This document shows positions 28,101 to 40,100 of a stretch of DNA of 64,000 bases, piece by piece. The notes under the pieces are model-generated. The model did not search any database. It saw nothing but the letters and a program-made list of their open reading frames with translations, and was not told the DNA's origin. Position 1 is the stretch's first letter. Every line of letters begins with the position of its first letter. A program made the translations under genes and the position numbers. Source of the stretch: Acomys russatus. Its lineage: Eukaryota > Chordata > Mammalia > Rodentia > Muridae. Location: positions 49,367,466 to 49,431,465 of the forward strand of contig NC_067141.1 of assembly GCF_903995435.1 (NCBI RefSeq). The letters run 5' to 3'.

Positions 28101-31100
28101 CCCCCAACAGGAGACTAAACATTCAAATATGTGGGCCATTCTTACGTAAGCCACCATACTGCTGTGCTACAGAAACATGCCACTAAGCTTTTTTGTACCC
28201 TCATTGAAACCAGCTGTTAAAATGCAGTTATAATAATTAAGGATAAATTTGAGTTGAGAAAGAAAAGCAAAAAATTATTATTTCATTAACATTATAGTTT
28301 TAAGGAAAATGCCTATGTATTTTAGGATTAGATATCAGAGAGTAGATGGCACAGTGTCTTGCTTTAAAATACTTGGCAAGATTTAGAGAGGAAAAATCTT
28401 TGTATAAGCTAGAGATAGTGGCCATCAGTAGCATCTTAATAATGGATGCAACAGTTTGAGGGGACTTCACAAAGAGCTGTTTAACTTAGTGAAGAGCAGA
28501 TTAAAAAGTTGAAATATAATAAGACTTAGCCAGAGGCCACAGAACTTCAAGGCAAACCTTGCATTAATCATGGTTATCCTTAAAAACAATGATGAGACTG
28601 ATTAACTGTCAAATGGCCTCTTATCAAAGAGTAAGCTCCCTGTTAACTGCCACAGACTGCCCTGGAGCTTTTTTGCCATGGATCTTGTAGGGCAAGAGGA
28701 TATTTTGAATCTTCCAAATTTAGAATTTTAGAAACTTCATCTTTTGCCTTTTTAAGACAGAGTTTCTCTGTGTATCCTTGGCTGTCCTGGGACTCTTTCT
28801 GTAAACAAGGACTCACAGAAATCTGCCTGCCTCTGCCTCCCAAACATGAGATTAAAGGTGTGAGCCACTACCACCTGGTCCAAACTTAGAATTTTGAGCA
28901 TACAGGTTAGCTCTTGTTTTTCTGAAAACTCATGAAGCCACACAATAATTTCAGTAGAAAAATTGAGTGTTTAGTAATAATAGCCACTTTTTAAAGAAAA
29001 GACATTTTTAAGGAGCTATGTGAAATTTACAATCTTAAAATGAGTGAGGAGCTACATAGTGGCATTTATAGAGCATTTACCTAGCATGCACAAGGTCCAT
29101 TATGAAAATTGGTATTATAGTAAACTCTAGTAAGTCTTTTCAAGGTCTTTGGAAATGTTTGTGGAGTTTCTCCTCATGTGAAAGCCCAAATAGCCACAAG
29201 TGTCTTAATGCATGTTTGTTTCCCCTTTCTCACCATTTAGCTACATTTATTTATTATCTGAGTGCCTGACTCTTAGGATTCCCAGATAGATTTTAAATTA
29301 TTTTATTCTATCTCATTCCTTATTAGAAGATTCTCATTTTTATGACAGACATCCAACATTTTAAATCTGAAAACCATAAATGAGAACATTAAGTATTATA
29401 TAGCTAAAGAACATAGGGTAGCTGACTTGTTTTCTTTGAGCCCTAAATGATACTGAAAGCTTAACCTGGCAAATCCTGCAGGTATCAAAACTTGGGACAC
29501 AGTGCAACAGCAGAATAGCCTCCTCTTCCCTGTCCTCCCCTCCTCTTTCTCTTTCCCCTCTGCTCCCTCTCTCCCTCTCACTCTCTCCCTCCCCTCCCTC
29601 CCTCCTTCTCTCCCTCCTACCCCCTCTCTTCCCCCCTCCTCGCTTTCTCCCCCACCCCACCCCCATCTTGTTTAGCTTGCACAGCCTTGACTTCCCTGTT
29701 TCTCATCTGGAAAAGCTCAGGTGATGTCCCCTGCCCTTTCCTTCTGTGTACTATGAAAACTCACCTACTTCAGCTTTCCATCCTTAGCATAACCCTGATG
29801 TTAGCATATTCATCTGTTCAATTGCCACACACATTTCTATTTTAAAATCTTCAAGTTCTTTCCAGCTTAATGAGCGTGAGTGTTGAAAACAAACTCATTT
29901 GCCCTTCTTTGATATTTTCCTCCTTCTGATGGATGTCCTCAACTTTTCAAAAAATATTTATTATTTTTAATTATGGGTTTTGTGTGTGTGTGTACCTGTA
30001 TGTGTATGCATGTGAGTGCAGGTGTTGGGGGAAATTCAGAAGAAGCAGTTGAATCTCCTGGAACTGGAGTTAGAAGCTATTCTGAACAGTCACCATGGGT
30101 GCTGGGAACAGGACTCCAGTCCCCTGCAAGAGCAGTAAATGCTCTCAACCACTGAGGCGGCATCACTCCAGCACCAGCCTCAGCTTTCCAATACCTCACT
30201 TAGATTTTGTACCTTGAAGCCATCTTTAGTTCAGACTTGGCTTTTTCTAGTTTTTGGTTTTGGTTTTGGTTTTTTCAAGACAGGGTTTCTTTGTGTAGCC
30301 TTGGCTATCCTGGACTCACTTTGTAGACCAGACTGGCCTCGAACTCCCAGAGATCCACCTGCCTCTGCCTCCCAAGTGCCCGGCTTTTTGTTTTGTTTTT
30401 TCATGCCTGGGCTGGCAGTAAATTGTTTGCTTTTTAAGGCAAAATAATCTTCCTCTTTACAGATGAAAATACATGATATATCTGATAATTGTTTTAAAGC
30501 AGTGTTTCTCAAATTCTACTGTGTGCATGTTTAAGTGGGGTTGTGGGGTTTAACAATTATGATTGTAGGCTCTTTACTCTGGCATCTGATTAAGATTTTC
30601 ATAATAAAATGACAGACTAGTTCCTCATACCTAAATTCAGTACAGCAATCCATCCTGACTAAACAGGATTTTTTTTAATGATCCTTTCTTTTGAGAGGCA
30701 TGGGAAGTGGTTTGTGTCCTGCCGCCTGACTTTCCAAGATCTCCCCGAGGGTCTGCTGGCGTCCCGCTAGGAGACCATTCTCACTTTTCCCAGTGGAGCT
30801 GCTAGTGTTAGAGTGCCAGCCTTTCCTCCTACCTCTGGGTCCCTCGTCCTTTTAAACCTTCTCTATGGTGCCCGCTGGGTCACTGAGGTGATCTCCAGTC
30901 CTTTATGGACTTTTAAGGTTCTCTTAGTTTTTCCAGAATAATTCAGTTCTGCACTCATTGGTAATGAACTGCATAATACTATACTTTGTGGGTCACATCC
31001 AGGAAACTGTGTTCCCACAGAGCCTAGCAACACAGCTGTACATAGTGCAGCCCTAGTAAATGCCATTGGCTGTTTAACCTATAAACGTCACTAGGTGGCG

Positions 31101-34100
31101 GGGAATACCAAGAACAGGGCTATGAATGGTATTGATGATTTTTTTTCTGAAATTTCAGGCTCGTGATGCAGAAAGCATAATGCTGAACCTTGCAGGACAG
31201 CTCATCATGATGCAGAGGGACAGGTCAGGCCCTCAGATTCGGGAAAAGGACACTAACCCTAACCAAAGGAAGCTGGTGAGCAGAACTATAAGGCATTTCA
31301 AGCCCTGAGAAGTTATCATGAGGTTAGGGTTTATGAATAGAGGAATTTAATTAATAGAGAGCAGTGTGTCATGATTTAGAAGCTAAGAACATACATAAAA
31401 TTCATGTTAGAAATGGGTTTAAGAAGAGAGCAGAGAGGAGGGTAAGTCCTAAATTAAGAAATGTCTCACTTTCCAGCTGTTACTGCTTAGGTACATCTTT
31501 GTAAATTTCATTTATTTATTGGGAAATTAAAGATTCATAGAGGTTTTCTTTATTTCTTTTTAGGTTTTTTTTTTTTTTTTAGATTTCAATACATATACTT
31601 TGAAAGATTACTATTATCTCTAATTATAAATAAATGTTCCTGTTTAAAAAATAAAAAACCTCATTTTGAAAGTCTACAAAACTAGTACCTATGAACTTAA
31701 TAACCTACATGTTTAATAGGAAAACCAAAACCCAGCAATTTTTGTCTCCTTCAGCTGCCGTTTTGTCCTCCAGTTGTACTAGCCCAGTCGGTGGAAAATG
31801 TCTGGACTACCTGCCGAGCAAATAAACAAAAACGCCACCTTCTGGAGGCCCTCTGGCTGAGCTGTGGTGGTGCAGGCATGAAGGTTTGGCTCCCTCTCTT
31901 CCCCAGGGATCACCGAAAGCCGCACTCCTTCTTGTCCCAGCGGATCATGCTGCCTTTCCATATCAACATTTACCCCCTGGCCGTTCTGTTTGAAGATGCA
32001 CTGGTCCTTGGTGCTGTCAATGACACTTTACTCTATGATTGTTTGTATACACGGAGCAGTGCTAGGGAGCAGCTGGAGGTGCTCTTCCCTTTCTGTGTTG
32101 TGGAGAGAACCTCTCAGATCTACCTCCACCATATCCTCCGCCAGCTTCTGGTCAGGAACCTTGGAGAGCAAGCCCTACTTCTGGCTCAGTCCTGCGCTGC
32201 ATTACCTTACTTCCCTCACGTGCTGGAGCTCATGCTCCATGAAGTGCTGGAAGAAGAAGCTACCTCACGGGAGCCCATTCCCGATCCACTGCTTCCCACA
32301 GTGGCGAAATTTATCACGGAGTTCCCCCTTTTCCTTCAGACAGTCGTGCACTGTGCCAGGAAGACCGAGTATGCTCTGTGGAATTACCTTTTTGCAGCTG
32401 TTGGAAACCCCAAGGACTTATTTGAGGAATGTCTGATGGCTCAGGATTTGGACACAGCTGCCTCCTACCTTATTATCTTACAGGTAACAGTTGTCCTTAT
32501 AAAGGGGAAAGAATTCATGATCTTAATTTTAGGGGGAGAAAAGGCATATCCTTATGATAGTGTTACAGGATTGCACTGTTATGGAATGGTCCTATTTTCT
32601 CTATTGTGTATATCTTCGACTTTGAAGAACTCAGGCTTGCCAGGTGACCTTGAATGTTACAAAAGTGACATTTCTAAATATTTTGGCTATTTATCTCTAG
32701 ATGGGCCTAAAACAGATTAATGATTTCAGAATATAATTTTAAATATGATTAAAGGTATAAGGGTGTGGGTGTGTAACACATACCTTAGTATGCATGTGGA
32801 AGTCAGAAGAATCTCAAGTGCTGACCCTTGCCCTCAGCCTTGTCAGCCTTGTTTGAGACAATGCCTCTCCAGCTTTTCACTACTGCATAAGCCAGGAGAG
32901 CTGGATTTTGTGCTTCTTGGATTCTGTCCCCTCCTCCCATATCTTAGTAGGGCCTCCATGAGCCTACAGAGGTATGTGTGCTGTGTCAGGCTTTTTTTCT
33001 GGATTCTAAATTCAGGTCATCAAGCTTACATAGTAAGAATGTAAATACTAAGCCATCTCCCACAGCTGAAATTTTCTTATTATATGTAACATGCATGATG
33101 TACATGTTCCATTCGAAATACTACATTAGACTAATAAAATGTAAGAAACACTAACAGTAAGAAAAATAGTACTTTGGACATTGTTGCATAAGTCTGACTT
33201 ATCTACAATAATATATTTATTTCCTTGCTATGTAAACTTGCTGCGAGGATTCTAAATAAACCATAGTTTAACACAGTATCCAACTGTAGCCTTTCTGAGA
33301 GGCTCATGACTGCCACAGTAGTGATGCTCATGACACATTCTTCTCAAAATAATGAGACCCTGGAAAACTTGTTTCGTTATTTGACAAAGGGGCTCGAAAG
33401 TTTGATACTATTGTGAATCTGATATGGATTTGAAAGGCTACTGAAGTTCTTCCATACTACTACGAGGAGATTTGCTTATGCAGAAAGCTAACCATGAGTC
33501 TAGTCAGAATCTCAGGCTGTAGCAGATTTCTTATCAACTTATTTGCTTCATGATGAGTAGCTGAAACCAGAGGAAATATTTAAGCAGAGGAAAGCAGCCC
33601 TAAGATTCTGAGATTCATTTGGCTAGCCCTAATGGAAGAAAACATCACCATCATCATAAAAAGACTCAAAGTCATGCAGCTGTGTTTTCCTTTTGCTGTC
33701 TGTCTCTCACACCCCCAGTGTTCTCCCTAGCTGTGCAGTTGGGAGCTTGCCTCTAGCAAACTGCCTCCTTGCTGGGGCTGGTGGGAAAGAGCCTGTAAAT
33801 AAGCTCAGCTGTGTGGCCACCCTCCAGGACAGCAGGCAGGGTGCTGGGGAGGCTCAGTGTCAGCACTACTGCTTGGTCCTGCCAGAAGCCAGAATGCTAG
33901 TCAGATCTTTAGAAAATGCTACAGGGAGAGGACCTAAGTTTTTTTTTTGGAATTAGGCAAACCTCTGTTTATCTTATTTTTCTTTTCTTCAACAATTTAA
34001 ATGACCTGTTTCCTTATCCTGTAAAATGGGAGTGATGTAGCTTTTTGCAGTCATAGAGAAAGAAAGGTGATGGTGACTGTAAGGTGGGTATTGTTACCTA

Positions 34101-37100
34101 ACATGTACAGAAATGAACTGTGAGCAGAGCGTCTCCTTTACTGTTTCCCCATGTGGTACTTTTAAGTGCTCCTTTTCATCTTACTTAAATTATTTAAATT
34201 GCCCCCGGCCAGCTTGTTCCTTGGCTGGGAGAAGTGTCAAGAAAAGAACTACTCTATCTTTCAAAATTGTATCATATAAATGGAATGGTATCTTCCTTGG
34301 TTACTTTTATAGAATATGGAAGTCCCAGCAGTAAGTAGGCAGCATGCCACCCTTCTGTTCAACACAGCACTGGAACAAGGCAAATGGGACTTGTGTCGAC
34401 ACATGATTCGATTTCTTAAAGCCATTGGCTCTGGAGAATCTGAGACACCGCCATCCACGCCGACTTCTCAGGTTAGTTGCAAAACTGTACAGCTTCTCTA
34501 GGGCAGACACCACGGGGCTTCTTTGACTAACACTACCGTGTGCTGTGTCTGACCACAGGAGCCCAGTTCAAGTGGCGGGTTCGAGTTCTTCAGAAATCGG
34601 AGCATCAGTTTATCCCAGTCAGCTGAAAATGTTCCTCCTGGTAAATTCAGCTTACAGAAAACACTAAGTATGCCATCTGGTCCTTCTGGGAAAAGGTAAA
34701 AGAATAAAGAGCAGTTACTGTTTCAGAGCATTTGTCACATTGCATTTCAAGGCGTTTATACAACTAAGTCTTAAGGGAATGTTTAATTCAGTTGCAAATC
34801 CTTTTTCATTTGCCAAAGGCTTAGGGAAGGCTTCCCTTTTTCTCTTTAGTTTTTCTTTCCTGTTAAGTTCATTTCTTATTCTCTGTAATTTTTATATCTT
34901 TGTATTAAAGTAGATCTGTATTCACTTGTTCTAAATGTAATTAATGTAAATTTCTTCTAACAGCAGAGGACTAGAATAAAATCTTAGGTAATGAGAGAGC
35001 TGAAGATCTGGTACATTTTAAAGACCAAAGACTACATCTGTCACAAGTGGAAAATGTCTCTGGTAGTGCGGCTGTAAACTCACAGTGACCCTAACAGATC
35101 CTTGGAGTCTCTTCTGTTTCGTGAGGTCCTTGTCTTGCTTCTGGTGTTACCCAGTCTCGGCTCTCGTGTTTTCTCTTCCCTAGTTGTGTTTTTGTTTTGT
35201 TTTGTTTTTATTTATATTTTTACTGCAATACTTGGCATATATCAAGGGTTAAAATGTTTTATTATATTTTACTTTTTCTCATGTTACTGATCATTAACAT
35301 CCCTTCCCCCAATGGAAACACTCAGGCACACACAGACAAAAGTCACCAGTGAGATACAGCCACGGAAGAGGATCAACAGTGGCCACACACACACACTGAA
35401 TTTAAATACTGGTTAATAGTACCTTACTAAGAATATACTAGGCACTTTCCTAAGCATTTGCATGGTTATGTCTTAATTCTTACAAATCTAGGAGTTGTTA
35501 CTCATTGTGCAGGTGAAAAAACAGGATCAGAAAAATACTGGATTGTGTTCACACAACTAATGCAAGGTGGAGTGAAACCAAATCCGAGAAGTCTTCGGAT
35601 GCCAGGCTCTCTACTGTTGCTCGGTCTGCTTCTCACTTAGAGCTGCCACTCAGTTACCAAGCTGATTACATATGTGCTCTTATCTATTAGGGATGATAGA
35701 CTGTACTTACTTGTCATTAATTTTTATTATAAGTTTTATTTTCATGCATCTATATAATTCGAGTAGAGAGGATGTCATTTATGTTTTTCCTTCTTTCATT
35801 GGTGTTTACAAATACATTTGCTCTTTCCCCATTTCAATTTCACACCACCTCTTCCTGGTCTGACTTCTTTTGTCTCCTATTTATTCTTATTCCATGTATT
35901 CAATTCTGCAAATTGATCATATGAACTAACTTTGTACCTGTCATGGTGGAGTACACCCTTGATCCTAGCACTTGGAGGAAGAGACAGGAGCATCTCTTAG
36001 TTTAAGGCCAGCCTGATCTATATTATGAATTCCAGGACTATAGAGAGAGATACTGTCCCAAAATTTAAAGGCAGGGGAGAAGTAACTCTGTGCCGTATGT
36101 TAATAGGTTGTGGTGAGATATGGAGAAGCCCTGAAGCTTTTTCTTCCTTTTCAGGCCTAATTAGATAATGGATCTCTTGCTTCCCTTTCAGGTTTTTCAA
36201 CGCTAAGAGTTCTTCAGCGAGGTTAGTCCTTAGCTTTCTTTTGTTTCTTACAGATGGAGCAAAGACAGTGACTGTGCTGAGAATATGTATATTGACATGA
36301 TGCTCTGGAGACATGCTCGGCGCCTCTTGGAAGATGTGCGGTTAAAGGACCTTGGCTGCTTTGCAGCCCAGTTAGGCTTTGAACTAATCAGCTGGCTTTG
36401 CAAAGAACGTACCCGAGCTGCCCGTGTAGACAACTTTGTGGTAGCCCTGAAGAGACTTCACAAGGATTTCCTGTGGCCACTTCCCATCATCTCTGCCTCT
36501 TCTATCAGTTCTCCTTTCAAAAATGGAAAATGCAGAACAGGTAATATGGACTTCCAACATTTTTTTAATGGTATTTTATTTTAGATATTTGGACATGTTA
36601 CTATTGGTTGACATTCAAGGAACTCTCAAACACAACCTTTTGTACACCAGTTAGACTGTCCAGCATCTGGCCAAAGATATAAATGAAGTAGAAACTATTC
36701 TCTCTCAAGTCTTTTGGGTTGAAGTTTAACTCAACAAATCTAATCATTAAACTATGAACAGGTTGAAAACTGTCTGAGTGTAGAAGCTCCTACATTTACC
36801 TTATTATGGCAAAGACTTTAGAATGCATTTGTCAGGAACCTCAAGTAAGCTGAGCTATGATTTCCCTGACAGAGCTCATCCCAGGGTAACAACAGAAAAC
36901 ATCTTTGACACTTGTGATATCTTCTAAACTTGGAGGACAAAGTGAAACTGTTTGAGTAAAAGAAAAGGTTTTTTTTTTTTTTTTTTTAATCAGATACTTG
37001 TTTATAAAGTCTTCCAGTTGTTTAAGCAAAACCTTTTTATTATGGTGTTTAGAAACTTTGAGTCATCTTTAGAACAAAGGCAAGTCACTTAGGTCAAGAG

Positions 37101-40100
37101 ACTACAGTGTGGCCTAGTTACAGTAAGAGACATGAGGTGGCTCTGAAAGAGTGACTCCACATCCCTAGTTTTGGATAAGTGATACAGTATACAGTGGTGA
37201 CTGGCTAAGAACTGGTAGTACTGGGAGCGTCTTGAATACCCTGTTTTTGCTTCTGGACTTTACCATGCAGTGGGAGAGCAGCTTTTAAAGTCTCAGTCAG
37301 CTGACCCTTTCATTAGCCCTGAGATGGATGCTGGCGTCTCTAACATCCAACGAAGTCAGAGCTGGCTCAGCAACATTGGTCCCGCCCATCGTGACACAGA
37401 CATAACCTCATCTGGACCACAAATGCAAGATGCTTTCCTGTCACCATTATCCACTAAAGGTATGTACCTAATAAAGGAAGGAGTTGAAGCTCTCCTTGAG
37501 TTTTGTTTGGGAAATGATTGTGTGCCGTGGCGTTTCTAAGACACAGCATCATAAGAATTAGCCACTAAATATCTGCCTATAGAAGTAAATAAGGGCAATT
37601 TGGCTTTAACATATTTATTTTAGATACAGGAAATACAGGTCATTACTAAATAAATCTTTGCAGTCAAGTTTTTCGGTGTTTCTTTATCTTGTCTGTGTGT
37701 CTGTGGTCTGTGTGGAAGAATACATATGTGAAAGTCAGAGGACAGCTCTAGTTCTGTCTATCTGTTTTTGGGTCTCTGAGATCTAACTGATTGTCAGGCT
37801 TGCATCATCTGGTGGCAAGTGCTTTTCCTCTGGGCCACCTTGCTCTCCCTTTGAAATTAATTTTGTTTTAAAAAAAAATACTATCTTTGAAACCCAGGTA
37901 ATAAAATGTTATCATCATATAAGGAATTCTATTTTTAGACTAAGTAAGCTTTTCTCAGTAAAAACATACTTTTTTCACTAGTTTTTATTTCGTTAATAAA
38001 GTTTATTTAAAATATTTTTAATTTAACAGATTAATGCACTTTATTTTTCTTATATAAAAACCTCTATATGGTAGCCACAGCTGGAACCTGGGTCCTCTGA
38101 ACAGAGACTCTGGTGTGGGTTTTCACAAGATGACAATGAATTCCTGATAAGGAGACTTGGTGAACACAGTCTCTTTCCAGAGGTTGGGTGTCAGGTAGCT
38201 GTAGGTCTTGGAGATGGCATCAAAGGTGGCCTTGGCAAAGTTGCCCAGGGTGGCAGTACAGCCCCTGGCTGATGTGTAGCCGTCATCAATGCCATCCATC
38301 ATCAGTAGCTTCTTGGGCACAGGAGCACAGACAATGACAGTGCCTCTGAGGGCAGGGATGAGACACACCAAAACAGTCAAGAGGCCTGTCACCTTGCATG
38401 GAACAGTGTGTAGCTTGATAATCTTGTTCCCCCAGTAGCATCTCCGCACAGGGATGATGGAAAGCTTGGCCAACATGATAGCCCCTCGGATGACAGTGGC
38501 TACCTCCTTGAAGCCCTTAACACCAAGACTAATGTGACCATTGTAGTCCCCAATAGTGACAAAAACCTTGAACCTGGTCCGCTGGCCAGCCCATGTCTGC
38601 TTCTGCACTGGCATGATCTTGAGAACCTCATCCTTTAGGGATGCGCCCAGGAAAAGCCAATAATTTCAGATTCTTTAATGGGCAGGGAGAACTCCAAGGA
38701 CTTGATCTTCATGTTCTTAACCAGGCAGTGATCCACTCCTTGTCTTTGGCCCCATGGCCACAACTGTGTCCCCTAAGGCTGCTGCCAAGTCCTCCACTGC
38801 ATAGGTGTCACTCGCCATTTGGTGTTTTCCCGAGGAAGAAGAAGCAGAATTCTTTTTCATTTGTTGTATATAATGACCTTCATTTTACCTATTGGCTTTC
38901 AAAGCCTGAAATATTTATGTGCCCATTTACAAAACCAGTATACCTATTTCTGCTATATAGTAATGATTAAACTAAAAATAGAAGAGGTTTTGAAGCTATT
39001 TATGTTGCTATAGGGTTATAAAATATTAAACCTTCAGTAGTAATTAGACTGGGTTTTGGGTGTTTGTTTAATGTTTTGGGGGGCATTGTTTTTGGTAGAA
39101 GATGGGGGATCCAATACTGGGGATTGAATCTAGGACCTCCTGCTTGCTAAGTAAATGTGTATTACTGGACTATACTTAAAGCTTTTCCCTCCATTTTTTA
39201 TTTTTAATTTTACTTTACATCTTGAGACAGGGTCTCACTAAGTTTCCCAGGCTGCCTTTGAGCTTGAGATCCTCCTGTCTCAGCCACCCAAGTAGTTGAG
39301 AGTACAGATCTACAGTACAAGCCCAGAAGAAGATGATGATGATGATAATTGCTATTACTTTTATTTGAAAAATTAGAATGTGTTGTAAAGCATAATAATT
39401 TCTTTTTAATGGTCTGCTAGTCTTAAAATATATGTTATTTGTATAATGGCTACTTTTGCAGTAGATTGAATGGTTTTATTTTGAAATGTTGAGAAACCAG
39501 CATTTTAAAAATAACTAATATTTATAATGAAAGGAAATGCTCATTTATTAAATGAAAAGCTCCCATGTAAGTTCTGAAATCTCTTCATCAGGTGATGAGT
39601 GCAGCATTGGTTCAGCCACAGACTTGACTGAAAGCAGCTCCATGGTGGATGGAGACTGGACAGTGGTGGATGAAAATTTCTCCACACTAAGTTTGACTCA
39701 GTCTGAGCTGGAGCACATCTCCATGGAGTTGGCGAGTAAAGGGCCCCATAAGTCTCAAGTCCAGCTTCGGTGAGTGTCTCAGATTCTTGAAAACACAGAA
39801 AGCCTAGTCTGGTTTCTTCATGCAGGTGGGAATTGGAGTTAGGTTCTTAGTACTTGCTGCCCTTTGTGTGCCAGCAGATCTCCTTCATACAAACCGTTCT
39901 GTTGCTGCTTTGTAGTTATTTGCTGCACATTTTCATGGAGGCAGGATGTCTGGACTGGTGTGTTGTCATCGGCCTGATTCTCAGAGAATCCTCAGTAGTG
40001 AGTCAGATTCTGGGGATTGCCCAGTCTTCAGAAATGGATGGAGAGATGTTACAAAACATAAAAACAGGGCTGCATGCTGTGGACCGGTGGGCCTCTACAG

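Noticed and set aside
29361..29666. A 101-codon Arg/Glu/Gly-rich minus-strand frame
   Set aside because: It is the complement of the polypyrimidine tract and has no coding character.
31791..32720. A single 309-codon + strand frame treated as a stand-alone gene
   Set aside because: Residues up to 32483 are RIC1 exon 13, and the rest is intron read-through after the gtaaca donor. The ATG inside is not a start.
38123..38614. A functional 163-residue ribosomal protein gene
   Set aside because: It is the surviving part of an intronless Rps2 retrocopy with a lost N terminus and a shifted C terminus.
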